This document shows positions 36,000-46,793 of a stretch of 64,000 nt of DNA, one piece after another (the stretch's first letter is position 1; every line of letters begins with the position of its first letter). The notes under the pieces were generated by a model. It was not told where the DNA came from and did not search any database. It was given only the letters and a program-made list of their open reading frames with translations. The DNA is taken from assembly GCA_029948255.1 (NCBI GenBank), contig JALIZF010001490.1, positions 124,001-188,000 of the forward strand. Reading direction: 5' to 3'. Source of the DNA: Telmatactis stephensoni (Eukaryota; Cnidaria; Anthozoa; Actiniaria; Isophelliidae). A program made the position numbers and the translations under genes.

Positions 36000-36960
36000 C
36001 AGTTCTCAGAGGGTGGATTTTATTTATAGGTGACACCTGCCTGTTTGTTAGAGAACTTGGTTATTATGGCATGTCTTTATGAAAAGCTTGTTTTTGCCAA
36101 CCTTAACAAATATGACAACGTTCGTTCAATAGCTGCGTGGAACACCAACATAACAGTTTACTGTTGATAGGATTGTCTATCTGATCACAGATAAGTACTT
36201 TCTTTTCATTTTGTATTTGATTATTAGCATTCCTTTAGTGTACTGATGAAAACTTTAATTACAAAATCCACCACCAAAATCGTTGAATATCCAAACATTT
36301 CAAATCTTTACATATGCAGGCGTCATTTACGTTTTCTACTCTTTTATCAAAAAGGTTAACGAAAGAGATAATTTTTTCTGCACAGCGTTTAACAAATATG
36401 CCAGCGTGTGCTTGTACACATTCATTCTCGAAAACAATGGTGACTGTGAACATTAGTGACGTAGTTTAATTTTGGTTCAGGGATGATGGCACATTGAAAA
36501 GTTGAATTTCATCAAACCTAATTAGTAACGGCTCATCCAAGAGATTTGACTCCCATCGTCACCACACCTTTGGTAAACAGTGTACGATTGATAAGAAATT
36601 TCTATGACACAGATGATTCACTTTTGCGCTTGTATTCTTAGACTGTAACGCTACGAATTCGGGTTCTAACAAACAAAAAATTTTGTTCCAGTCATATATA
36701 CACATAGTGTTAAATGGATACTGTTAATTTGAAGCAAGGGTTCAGTTGCACTTTAACACTTGAATTAATCAGCTTTTATCTTCATGATTGACTGAATATC
36801 TGAAAAGGTAAAAATTCATGTTTTTTAAAACTAGATAGCCATGGCCTTTGCGTAGTCACAGAAATAACTTTTTATTGTAACTTAACACTTTTTTGTTATG
36901 ATAAGTTTTTTTCTCAGTTGTGTATTAAAAAAGGATGTGTCGTAACCTGTTTGTTCTATT
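36000..36960. other. No gene seen
   Basis: AT-rich sequence without recognisable ORF, RNA or repeat structure. Confidence 0.5.
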
Positions 36961-36965
36961 GAATA

Positions 36966-37761
36966 TTAGCTGAACGGAAATAGTGACATAATTTTCAAGA
37001 GGATATAAAGATGAGCATGTTGTACTTTTTGATCACATTTGTATGCAATCATGGCACGAGCAAAAAAACAACAAAATTTATGAAAAACTTCACTAAAAAC
37101 GCAAAAAAAAGCTAAGGGAATACTAAAACGAGTAGGAAGGGAATTAAAGAGATGTAAGCATTTATGATAAATCTTGCATTCAGTGCCCATTCCACCAGGT
37201 GTACTAAACACCAAAGGCGTAAAAGTTCCTTGCTCTACCTCTATGACCCTGTTGGCATACTTCGTTTTTTTCTCATTCTCATGCTGCCTGTAGACTTGCT
37301 CAGATGTCACGGTAGGAGTCTGCATATGAGTGGCACACCCTAACATCAAAGTATACAGACCTATGTCATTCCCAGAAACCTCTGGCATGGATGTCCAGAC
37401 GGGCGTCAGGGGAACTGTTAGCACCACTGTTAAGTGTTTCCCCAGTTAATGGCTGGAGAACAGGCTCGACTTCTACGTCCTTACACAGTGTCCCTAATAG
37501 TGCTGCCTCCAGGTCATGGATCTCATTGTGACTTTGTATATCAAAGCTGCCCCTCCTACAGATCATCGCATGATCAACATCAAAGACATCTCCACAGATG
37601 CACACCTTCGATAGGTCGGAGATTTCCCAGTTATATCTCATCTTGATGGCTTGTACACTTACTCTGCTTTTAATGATTGAAGTGGATGCTCTTTTTGCAT
37701 AACTTGCAAAAGCTGCACATACTCTTGCATCTCCAGCATCTGGGTAAAATTTCCTTATCAC
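36966..37761 (-). pseudogene. Retroelement-derived C-terminal ORF remnant, frameshifted
   Basis: Two overlapping minus-strand frames read as one broken protein. The first (37,366-37,761) has [20 protein letters not shown], then [18 protein letters not shown] and [13 protein letters not shown]. The second continues with [21 protein letters not shown]. The C.CG..F..dHam.C..G, E..lqPL.GE and D.R.DI..rGFW order is a pattern I associate with the C-terminal region of invertebrate reverse-transcriptase elements, possibly nuclease-like. Exact element class is unsure. The frame break near 37,370-37,430 marks it as decayed. Confidence 0.6.
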
Positions 37762-38219
37762 TTAATCCTTATCCTCCACAAATATTTGGTTCTCTTTTAC
37801 AAAAAACAATCTGAATTGGAAGATTCAGGTTGATTCTTGTTTTACCAGACTGAACTTCGTACGTGGAATCATCTACAGGATCTAACTGTCTAAAGTAGGG
37901 GCTGTTTACTAGGTCTGAGGCTTGAGAGTCTCCACAGTATTTCAAAGTGGCATAACAGGTCCATTATACAATGTTCATATGAGGAATTTCCAATATGAGA
38001 AAGGAAAAATAATTATAAACAATTTTGAATGATGTGGTTATTAACTTGTTATTCGCACATAAATTATTGTTTTCACTTTTCTCTTTATGATACATATTAA
38101 ACTTGGGTATTCCACTTACCAATTTCATGGTTTCAACAATTATTTTCTTTAAGGGACTTCTATCTCCTTCTCATTTGCATTTGACACAGCATCAGCAAAT
38201 TTATAAAAAACACTGGTTG

Positions 38220-38700
38220 GATTTGAATTCCACGACCTTGCAGATGTGCATGACTTTTAAAGACTATAGAAGGCCCTCCTGTATTGATGTCCTTGAACAA
38301 ATGGTACAAGTCCTTATTCTTTTTATTAAGTAGGCTAAAGTAGACATCTGGACCAAGATTAGAAAATTCATGGTCTTTGCTGGTAGTGATATTCCATCGT
38401 TGAACATGTCAATGCCTTTTTCACTCTAGAAAGAGAGCATTTTTTCTACTGCTTCCACAAAAGGTTGGACGTCAAGGTTATTATACCATATCAAGAAGTC
38501 TTTGAAAGTGTTCATACCCTTTTCTGTCCATATTTGTTGATAGTAGGTATATTCCTCTTGAGAAATATTGGTGTTTTTTATTGAAAAGTAAACTTGCATG
38601 TGGAGGAAGTTCTGTGAAGTTTAGCTTTTTGATATCTGTCAGCCACTCATATGGAAAAAAACCTTTGCTTGTGGTCACTTCAAATGCCTGTAAGAACTGT
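38220..38700 (-). pseudogene. Family-B DNA polymerase fragment (virus/Polinton-related), decayed
   Basis: The minus strand has SKGFFPYEWLTDIKKLNFTE, a landmark of the thumb-proximal/exonuclease-polymerase linker in protein-primed-type family-B polymerases of invertebrate mobile elements. Further homologous stretches continue downstream in other frames with stops and indels. It belongs to the same family as the fragment at 61.9-62.2 kb (YFPYEWLDSLDKLNY), not to the Polinton polymerase at 54-57 kb. Not functional. Confidence 0.65.
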
Positions 38701-38884
38701 GGGTAACTGAATCCAGGTGCTAAATAGTTTTCAAACTCATTGTATCATTGTTCTTTTTGATCATATAAACTTAACGGGTTCGTACTTTACTAAGTAGGGG
38801 ATAAGGAACTCTTTCAACACATTCATGTCGTAGCTTCAGGTTGCCGATCAGTTGTTTCTCGAAACACAATATAAAGAAAATAAG

Positions 38885-39015
38885 AGAGATTCAAGAAACT
38901 TTATAAAATATAACTCTGAAAAGAAAAGTAAAGTAAAGAAGGAAAGAGACAGAAAGAGAAAGAAAGAAGGAAAGAAAGAAAAAGAAAGAAAAAGAAAGAA
39001 AGAAAGAAAGAGGAA
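38885..39015. repeat. (AAAG)n purine tract
   Basis: Imperfect AAAG/GAAA repeat of about 130 bp at the edge of a reverse-transcriptase fragment. Repeat-encoded ORFs on both strands are spurious. Confidence 0.9.
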
Positions 39016-39029
39016 AATATGTGGAAGCC

Positions 39030-39335
39030 TTACCTTGAGTTGAACCAAGGGATGAGGTCTCTTTTCTCCTTAATTTTTTTGGTTGTTGTTTTCCTCTCTG
39101 ATAACAAGTTCTTTGTCTAAAGAACATTAGTCTCAAGGCGACTTAAAGATGACCAAATAGTGCCAGAGAAGTATTGTTTCGGCCAGAGCTGTTGGGTGGC
39201 CCTGCAATGATAAAATCATCTAGGTAATCAAGGTCTCCAACCTTGTAGTTATGCACCAGAAGCCATTCAATGACTGAAGCTACAGAATCAAAAATATAAG
39301 GAGCCGAGTCTGAATGGTAGGGTAAGATCTACAAA
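39030..39335 (-). pseudogene. Reverse transcriptase fragment (DIRS-like)
   Basis: The minus strand carries SVASVIEWLLVHNYKVGD then YLDDFIIAGPPNSS. YLDDF is the YxDD catalytic box, and the context matches DIRS-type reverse transcriptases as I know them. It lacks both ends, and downstream frames are broken by the AAAG tract. A retroelement relic. Confidence 0.65.
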
Positions 39336-39949
39336 TAGATGTAGAATTGAAAAATCTATTTAATTATTTTGCCACAAATTGGTAGGCAGGATATTGCTTA
39401 CAGGGCAGCAGCCCCATTTGGCTTGCAATACCCTTAAAAGATAAAATGTCACAAATAAATGCACAGGAAACGTATAGGAAAATTACTACATTACAATATT
39501 ATTATGGTGGCTTATAACTGGGAATTTTTTCCACATATAAATCAATTTGTTGCTTCTTAAATTTTGAGATGCTTAGATCTTTGAGATTTTGTGAAGATTA
39601 TTCCAAAGATAAACAGATCGAGGGAAAAATGAAAATAAAAGTAATTTTGTTTGTTACTGGTTTTCATTAATAATTATCAATTTATAATAATTATAATTTA
39701 TAATTTATTAACTTCGCCATATGAAAAAAAAAACAACAACAACAACAAAAACCAATACATTGACATATAATACATTACAAGGCAGGGAAGACACAACAGC
39801 GACGCCAATTACTGTGGTCCCAAAAACTATACAACATAAAGATAAAATTCTAAAATTGGTATTAAAATATAAATATGCATCTTTACAAACTAATAAATCA
39901 TTTAGAAGCAACAAGTAATGCTGAAGTTCAAATTGCGTGTTGCATTACA
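39336..39949. other. No gene seen (AT-rich)
   Basis: A/T-rich spacer with poly-A/ACA runs near 39,725. Nothing coding is supported. Confidence 0.5.
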
Positions 39950-40170
39950 TTTACAACAAATTGTCTTGTATGTAGAAATGACAAAGTGATTCATTAAATT
40001 TGTAACAACGTTTTAATTTCAAAATAAATATTTAATTTACACAATTATTTACAGATGTTTTTTTGCCTTGTGTTTGATCTTTAATCTGCTTTTTTCTCAT
40101 GAGTGACTAAAAGGAAAAACCAGTTATCGTTATGTCTTCTGAGTTGAAATAGAAAGAGTTCTTTTGTTTT

Positions 40171-40378
40171 TCAATTCTCATCATCCATCATCGGTAAATG
40201 GGGTGGATTGATTGGTTTCTGGCAACAAGAGCATTTGAATTTCGCTAAAACAAAATAAAAGATAGAAGAGGTTGAGAACTTACTGAGAACTGACGTCAAA
40301 ACATAAAAGTTTTCAGTTTTCGACCTTACTTGTTTCTGTTTTTCTCTCCTTTTTACTTTTCGTCCTCACTTCTGGCAT
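40171..40378 (-). CDS. Two-exon 40-codon micro-gene with CxCC motif
   Basis: Exon 1 (40,330-40,378) starts ATG and encodes a basic MPEVRTKSKKERKTET. Exon 2 (40,171-40,244) encodes KFKCSCCQKPINPP, then an acidic MMDDEN end and stop. The junctions ACAA|GTAAGG and TTTTAG|CG restore one frame of 41 codons including the stop. The intron is 85 bp. No family is recognised; CSCC could bind zinc. A second copy at about 41,180-41,380 has lost the start codon (ATG to AAG). Expression is unproven. Confidence 0.45.
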
Positions 40379-40429
40379 TAAATTTTAATTTCAACACTTA
40401 ATAAATCTTAAGTTTACACAATTATATAC

Positions 40430-40796
40430 AAATTTTTTGCCTTTGGTGTTAGGTCTTCAACTTGTCTTTGGTTTTTCACATCAATATCATTAGTATAAGC
40501 AACAGGAAAATTAATAAAATCTTGTAGATCAAATGGATCATTTTGTACATTAATATATAGGTTCAGATCAACGTCATTGGTATAATCAACTGGAAAATGA
40601 TCAAATTGTTCTAGATTGGATCGCTCTGTACATCAAGCAAATGATTGTCATTTGTAAAGTCAACTGGAAAATCAATAAATTGTTCCAGTTCAAATGCATC
40701 GCTTTGTACATCAGAGAGGTTCGAGTCAGGGTCACTGGTACCATTACTTGAGCCATTGAAATCGTCAAATTCCCTCCAATTTTGCTGAGATTCCAT
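40430..40796 (-). pseudogene. Acidic repeat protein, frameshifted
   Basis: Start MESQQNWREFDDFNG. About four ~27-residue repeats follow with a pattern VQ(S/N)D.F.L..FI.FPV.(F/Y)TND (for example ELEQFIDFPVDFTND, DLQDFINFPVAYTND). A one-base break near 40,612 separates repeats 2 and 3. The 81-bp DNA period points to internal tandem duplication. The acidic, aromatic-spaced repeats resemble transactivation segments, and the N-terminus loosely recalls the acidic first exon of the Polinton polymerase gene (MEFTNQEWQ...NDFFGS). Function unknown. Confidence 0.45.
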
Positions 40797-41179
40797 GCAG
40801 TCAAAGGAGCGTAAAAAGTGATGTAAAACTTTGATTTCTTCACTGTCATTTTCTCTTTCACCTTCAAACTCTGCAGCTTTGCCTTGTCTTTCTTGCTCTT
40901 ACATGTTGTTTGTCCTGCGTTGCAGAAAAGATGCGATTTTCTGTTCCTTTGTCAGCCTGTAGCGTTTTCGTTTTTCGTCCTTATTTGACAATTTTATCAA
41001 ATGCTTTGGTGATTTGGAATCCTGTTTTATGTCTGTTTTATTCTCATCATCCATCATCGTTAAATGGGGTGGATGTACAAAGTGACAAAGTGATTAATTA
41101 AATTTGTAACAACATTTTAATTTTAACACTTAGTTATCGTTATGTCTTCTGAGTTTAAATAAAAAGAGTTCTATTTTTT

Positions 41180-41390
41180 GTCAATTCTCATCATCCATCA
41201 TCGGTAAATGGGGTGGATTGATTGGTTTCTGGCAACAAGAGCATTTGAATTTCACTAAAACAAAATAAAAGATAGAAGAGGGTGAGAACTTACTGAGAAC
41301 TGACATCAAAACAAAAAGTTTTCAGTTTTCAACCTTACTTGTTTCTATTTTTCTCTCCTTTTTACTTTTCGTCCTCACTTCTGGCTTGTG
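41180..41390 (-). pseudogene. Second copy of the CxCC micro-gene, start lost
   Basis: Same exon pair as 40,171-40,378 (PEVRTKSKKERK and KFKCSCCQKPINPP) with the initiating ATG changed to AAG. Upstream lies a different repeat segment. Confidence 0.5.
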
Positions 41391-42501
41391 TTTTTTGTAC
41401 AAAGTGACAATGTGATTCATTAAATTTGTAACAACATTTTAATTTCAACACTTAATAAATATTAACTTTACACAATTATATACAAATTGTTGTAATTTGT
41501 AATCATCCATCATCATTAAATGGGGTGGATGTACAAAGTGACAAAGTGATTAATTAAATTTGTAACAACATTTTAATTTCAACACTTAGTTATCGTTATG
41601 TCTTCTGAGTTTAAATAAAAAGAGTTCTATTTTTTGTCAAATCTCATCATCCATCATCGGTAAATGGGGTGGATGTACAAAGTGACAAAGTGATTCATTG
41701 AATTTGTAACAACATTTTAATTTCAACACTTAAGAAATCTTAAGTTTACACAATTATATACAAATTTGTTGCCTTTGGTGTTAGGTCTTCAACTTGTCTT
41801 TGTTTTTTCATGAGTGACTAAAAGGAAAAAACCAGTTATCGTTATGTCTTCTGAGTTTAAATGAAAATATCTTTTTTTTTCAATTCTCATCATCATCTCA
41901 TCATCGGTAAATGCGGTGGATGTACAGTGACAAAGTGATTCATTAAATTTGTAACAACATTTTAATTTCACAATTTAAGAGGTACTTGCCACAGGACATA
42001 CAGAATGCGTACAATGAAGAATGTACACTATTTTTTAAAGGTTACTGGGCTAAAAGCATGTGTGTTCGTTTGGCTAAAAGGAATTGGTTTGTGCAAAAAG
42101 AGATGGAAAGTGATGATTGGCAAAGGTTTTTACCTGAGGTAACGAGATGACAAAGAAGAGAATACATATTTTCAAGTTCCTTCAAATTTGACAAAACAAC
42201 TGTTTGATTAGCTAATGAGACGAAGTTTAATGCCTTTTAAAAGTTTAATGTCCTTTTTTTTACCTATGTTGGGCTATTAACAGACAAAGTTAGAAGCAGT
42301 ACCTTATAAGGTGCTGACGTATGGGAAATCGCAAATGATGTTTGCCACTTTTTGAAGATATATCTGGACAACTCCCTGGACTGGGTATCTCAGTAAACTC
42401 AAGAATCTCTCATTGGTAACTATCAGCGAGGCTTTTATCGAGATGGAAAACCTTCCTCAAATGCTTCCAATGCTGTCAAGAGTAACCTCGATAATCTATG
42501 A

Positions 42502-43050
42502 TGGAAATTTCAAGATTTATCAACAGAGACATCAACAGTATAATGACTGTGACGTTTTAAAATATCATGTGTAATTACTTTTGTTTAACAAAATATTAAA
42601 ATTGATTATTTAAACTACAGTAGAGCTTGTTCTATTTTAACACATTGACTTCACATTGTAACCATGGGTTCTTTTTATTCACGAATATATTATCAAAGCC
42701 TTATTTTCATGGCTAGGCGAGTTAGATTCCCATTAGAGTGACCAGAATACATTGCGCATTTTAACTCTAATTCGACAAATGGTTTTAAAATTGATATACT
42801 GTGAGGGTAAAATGGACGCAAACATAAACGTGTAATAATCATAAATTTATGTATTTACCTATTTTTTGATGTTTTGTGGGAGATGATTCCACATCATGAT
42901 TTCTTTCTCCTCTTCGTTTTTCACCACTTGTTGATGCAGTAGGGTGCACAGTTTCTCTGTGAACCTTTAGCTGGTTTACACTCTCAAACGTTTGTGAACA
43001 TTGTCTACAAACAAATTCGCGTTCTATCACGTATTTGATTTCCTCTTGAG
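42502..43050. repeat. Duplicated ~545-bp segment (copy of 35,222-35,765)
   Basis: Carries the 3' part of the zinc-finger exon plus downstream noncoding DNA. See the copy at 35.2 kb. Confidence 0.85.
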
Positions 43051-43975
43051 TTTTTTGATGTCGTTTGAATGAAAACTTGAAACTAAATCTTTTTTGACAA
43101 TGTTCACATACAAATGGTTTATTCTTTTTGTGACCACTCTCAATATGGCGTTCTAATCCCTGTTTTGAAGCATAGGTTTTTAAACACTTCCCACATGGAT
43201 ATCCTTTTCTTGGCTCTAGAAATAAATAAATAAATTTATATTTAGCGTGAAAGATGTTGTAATCTTGGATTACAAACAATAATAGAAACACTAATTTACC
43301 TGTTGTGTAATAGTTGTTCGCTCATCCAAATTGGGACCACTTTTCCCACCTCCAACTTGCACCACTTTAATCTACCAAATAAAATAAAGAACATAAAGAA
43401 TTACAAATCATTTTAAGTAAAGAAATTTACAATTTTTTTTTCTGAAGAGTGTGTGATCAGTTACTGACCTCAACTATATCTGGACCAGTACTGTAAGCCA
43501 TATTATCTTCTTGAGCAATGTCAACTTGTGCACTCTATTTAAGAGGGAGAAAATCATTATTAAAAATTAAGTTTGACTACTGATAAACTACATTGTTACT
43601 GAACGACTGCATGCACCTCTGTTGTTTCTCCATTTACAAAACACTCTGAAGGATCAGTGATAGGGGTAGAACTATAATCAATCTAGAGCGATATAAAATG
43701 ATGATAAATATAACTTGAAAGAGATAATAATTAACGAATTAAGTATTAAGAATAAGTATTACATATACCTCATCCATTTCTAGATCGGTCCCCCAATCTT
43801 GCAAGACCTCTTCAGGAACACTGGCCACTCCCTAAAATAAAACAAACAAAAGAAATGAACACATTTTAACCTGTTAAGGATGAAATTATAGAATTTGACT
43901 TACTAATTTTTCCTCCCAACTTGTCCAAGAGCTCATCGATATCATATCATCTTTGTTACACGCAAAGTCATTATT
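42859..43975 (-). CDS. C2H2 zinc-finger gene with acidic phase-0 exons (partial)
   Basis: Six exons can be read on the minus strand: 43,904-43,975, 43,769-43,831, 43,617-43,682, 43,469-43,534, 43,300-43,371 and 42,859-43,213. The first five are 72, 63, 66, 66 and 72 bp, all phase 0, separated by introns of roughly 70-100 bp, and encode acidic segments (for example EEVLQDWGTDLEMDE; NMAYSTGPDIVE). The last has three C2H2 fingers (YPCGKCLKTYASKQGLERHI; FVCEHCQKRFSFKFSFKRHQ; FVCRQCSQTFESVNQLKVHR) and ends at a GTAAATAC donor. The initiating exon and anything downstream are not found; downstream is duplicated repeat DNA. The same architecture precedes the Polinton polymerase at 57-58 kb, so this may be the 5' part of a related element's polymerase gene. 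Confidence 0.65.
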
Positions 43976-44019
43976 CTGGAAAGAGTAATTAAAAAATTAT
44001 TGAACAAAAGTCAAACAAC

Positions 44020-44570
44020 AAATTGAAAACTCTGATGGATGAAGGAAATTGCTAAAATGCGTTACTTGGTGTAATATCTATCATAAAAATAACATTACTA
44101 CTAAGGGTGCAGCTATAGAACACTTACGTCAGCATTTTTTCAGGTGGGATTATGACCCCAAACTGCATAAATTAATTTTTGAGCGCAAGAATCGTGCACG
44201 CGGGAAAACGAAACCCTGTGGGATGGAGACCCCGAAAAAAAACCAAATTCCTAGTTTACGACAAGTGAGCTGGCAAAGATCCTGAGCTGGTAAATTGTTT
44301 TGGACCCGAGAATCGAGAGCTCGGGAAAACGAAAACCTACTGAATTGAAACCCCGAAAAAATTCCCTAGTTTACTGCAAGTTATAGGCAACAAAACTCTG
44401 CCCGGGATGTTCGCAAAAAAAATAAAAGGTTTTGGGGCACTCTAGGACTAAGCGATCTAACACTTTTAATAGAATAACTCAAAGACAAAATAGCATGAGT
44501 TTTACAACTGTTTTATTTAAAAAAAGATTACAAATGTTTTGAATGTTTTATTTACACGAGGAGTATATAT
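44020..44570. other. No gene seen
   Basis: Contains two similar CGGGAAAACGAAA...CCCCGAAAAAA blocks (near 44,200 and 44,320), otherwise unremarkable. The ORFs present show no coding features. Confidence 0.5.
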
Positions 44571-44574
44571 TCAG

Positions 44575-45070
44575 TTATTCATCATCATCATTGTCATCGC
44601 TCTGTGAAAACAAACGCTACAGATTAATCAACTTTCCGTATCACTTCTTGAATTTAGTTGGAATCAACCCATTGTTCATTTTCTTACCTCGGTTGGCGCA
44701 TCTACGTCGACGGCCAAGCCCTTCAACATTTTCGTTGGTGCTTTTCTATGAATTAAAAATACCCATATAATTAATATAGAAGTCAAGTAAAATTTTGATC
44801 GGATGATGTTCACTACAAATTCTTGACAATCATTACATATCTTACTTACTTGCAAGTATACACGGGGCAGAGCCCCGTGTTAAACATAAATTCCTGGCAA
44901 TCAGGACATATCTTATGGTTACACGGCAACAGTTGTGCTAGGGTTAAAAAGTTCACCCTGGCCGTGCATGCACGACAATCTATGGCAAAGAAAACAACCA
45001 AAATCACAAAAAATTCAAATGTAAAAATGGAGAAACATAAGAACACACACTCACCCTCAAGAAAGTCCAT
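44575..45070 (-). CDS. Small RING-finger protein, four exons (copy 1)
   Basis: Exons 45,055-45,070, 44,850-44,979, 44,688-44,745 and 44,575-44,601 join in frame through GTGAGT, GTAAGT and GTAAGA donors to give 76 residues. Exon 1 is MDFLE. Exon 2 is a C3HC4-type RING-like core: CRACTARVNFLTLAQLLPC, CNHKICPDCQEF, then CPVYTC. Exon 3 is basic and exon 4 is acidic (SDDNDDDE). RING folds usually recruit E2 ubiquitin-conjugating enzymes, so a mini E3-like role is inferred. No other domain is present. Copy 2 lies immediately upstream and a relative lies at 62.8-63.05 kb. Confidence 0.65.
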
Positions 45071-45640
45071 GACACGCCGATCAAAGCTTGGGAAGCATCC
45101 TTGTATTCATCGTCTATTGATGCCATTGGTGGATTCAGTTGATATGTGACATTGAATTTAGTTGGAATCAACCCATTGTTCATTTTCTTACCTCGGTTGG
45201 CGCATCTACGTCGACGGCCAAGCCCTTCAACATTTTCGTTGGTGCTTTTCTATGAATTAAAAAATACGCATATTAATATAGAAGTCAAGTAAAATTTTGA
45301 TCGGATGATAAAATACATGTTAACTTACTTGCAAGTATACACGGGGCAGAGCCCCGTGTTAAACATAAATTCCTGGCAATCAGGACATATCTTATGGTTA
45401 CACGGCAGTACTTGTGCCAGGGCTAAAAAGTTCACCCTGGCCGTGCACGCACGACAGTCTGTGACAAAGAAAACAACCAAAATCACAAAAAATTCAAACG
45501 TAAAAAATGGAGAAACATAAGAACACACACTTACCCTCAAGAAAGTCCATGACAATGCACGCTGATCAAAGCTTGGGAAGCGTCCTTGTATTCATCATAC
45601 ATTGATGCCATTGGTGGATTCAGTTGATATGTGACAGGAA
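44650..45640. repeat. Tandem duplication (~500 bp) of the RING gene
   Basis: TTGAATTTAGTTGGAATCAA begins both units (about 44,649 and 45,153) and TTCAGTTGATATGTGACA ends both. Coding and intron sequence are duplicated together, with low divergence. Confidence 0.85.
45192..45550 (-). CDS. Small RING-finger protein, tandem copy 2 (last exon missing)
   Basis: Same exons 1-3 as copy 1 (45,535-45,550; 45,329-45,458; 45,192-45,249) with few substitutions, all splice sites kept and the RING cysteines and histidine intact (CRACTARVNFLALAQVLPC; CNHKICPDCQEF). The acidic last exon is not duplicated, so the transcript would have to splice into copy 1 or terminate differently. Confidence 0.5.
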
Positions 45641-45785
45641 CACATCAAAGAAGACAACAATCCCACTCAATTGTTTTTTGTACAATGATAACTAAAGTTT
45701 TTACATTGCATAATGAAAGGTTAAAACTGCCTTAAGTGCATTCAAGGAAGGTCAATTTTTTCAATTGTAGCATCAAAACCCCTAA

Positions 45786-46048
45786 AAAATAAACAAGTGA
45801 AACGTTTTCGTATTTTTCAATAATTTACGATATAATGTTCGTTGTAACCATTGAATTTGCCTTTCGTTGGCTAGCAACTCTTCTCACTCCTGCAATGACA
45901 ACTTCACCCGTTGCTTGGTAGGGAAATATTGTCCTGTTTCCTGATCTTGGAATTGCTTCCTTATGTGGATTTTTGGTTCTCCTTGAAATTCGTTGGCATA
46001 AAGGTGAAAACCCTGCGATCCCAGAATGACTGGATATTCTTGAGACAT
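45786..46048 (-). pseudogene. PC4/SUB1-like transcription coactivator domain with nonsense codon
   Basis: From ATG at 46,048 the minus strand encodes LGSQGFHLYANEFQGEPKIH, then IRKQFQDQETGQYFPTKQ and VKLSLQE before an in-frame TGA (45,884-45,886). It stands where PC4 domains have the conserved Trp of the LxxxxW motif; the frame then stays open (EELLANER). F.g...I.IR..f.d..tg...P.k.gv.L is the single-stranded-DNA-binding PC4 core. A TGG-to-TGA change is the simplest explanation. It lies about 370 bp outside the left TIR. Confidence 0.6.
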
Positions 46049-46412
46049 GGTGTTCTTTCTTTGAAAATTTACTTGTTAGATGTGTATTGCTTAAAGAAGT
46101 CGGCTTGCTTAACCGGGTCTGCCCGGTTAATATAATCAGGCCCTGAAAGATGAAGCATTTTATTTTTTGTTACTTCAAAGACTAATTCAGAAATTGTATA
46201 TTCTTTCTACATATCGCCATCATATTGTCGCTCATTTAAAGTCAAAACTTTTACCACCAACTTTAAATAGAGCATATACGGAAGATTCAGCATTGTACAT
46301 TCCTTTTCCAAGGCTAGGAGAATACCTAAATGTAAAAGTTTGAGGTAAAATACCTACATTAAACAGTGTACAATGTTTAGTGAGTTTTTGATCAAAAATG
46401 TTCTGGTATACG

Positions 46413-46793
46413 AGTAGTAGGAAAAGGAGAGTTCTGAGACCGAGGTACGAGGTACGCCCCCCCCCCAACCCCAAGCCCAAGCCCGACAGGGTGGTTGGTA
46501 CCTCCCTCTCTGGGGTATGAGGTACAACCCCTCCCCCTACTAGCCTGGTAGGGCTACCCCTTTCTGAGGTATGATGAGGTACAACCCCTCCCCCTCGAGC
46601 CCGCTAGGGCTACCCACCACCCAGGGGTATGAGGATAGTATAACGGGGTATGATGGGGTACAAGGGTGGTATAACGGGGTATGAATGGGGTACGAGCGTT
46701 TCTATTTGGGGGACTGGGTATGAGTTTACCTACCCCTTTCTGAGGTATGATGAGGTATAATCGGGGTATGGGGTATATATTATAGTACAATAA
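46413..46793. repeat. Left terminal inverted repeat
   Basis: About 380 bp, built largely of degenerate GGGGTATGAGGTAC / GGTAGGGCTACC motifs. The inner part GAGGTATAATCGGGGTATGG up to TAGTACAATA matches the right end in inverse orientation. Confidence 0.9.

Larger units (their letters stand above)
39950..41990. repeat. Complex repeat array with amplified mini-exon units
   Basis: Six or so copies of linked motifs recur: GTGACAAAGTGATTCATTAA, AATTTGTAACAACATTTTAA and CATCATCCATCATCGGTAAA, near 39,980-40,190, 41,046-41,200, 41,399, 41,505-41,680 and 41,889-41,960. The units include the last exon of a small gene (see 40,171-40,378), so the array looks like partial tandem amplification of a gene segment. 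Confidence 0.8.

Noticed and set aside
46407..46412. Target site duplication at the Polinton ends
   Set aside because: Left TATACG and right GATGCC (61,178-61,183) do not match. No alternative offset of a few bases gave a 6-bp match.
46232..46480. 82-codon ORF spanning the left TIR edge
   Set aside because: Crosses the boundary between flank and TIR, so it is accidental.
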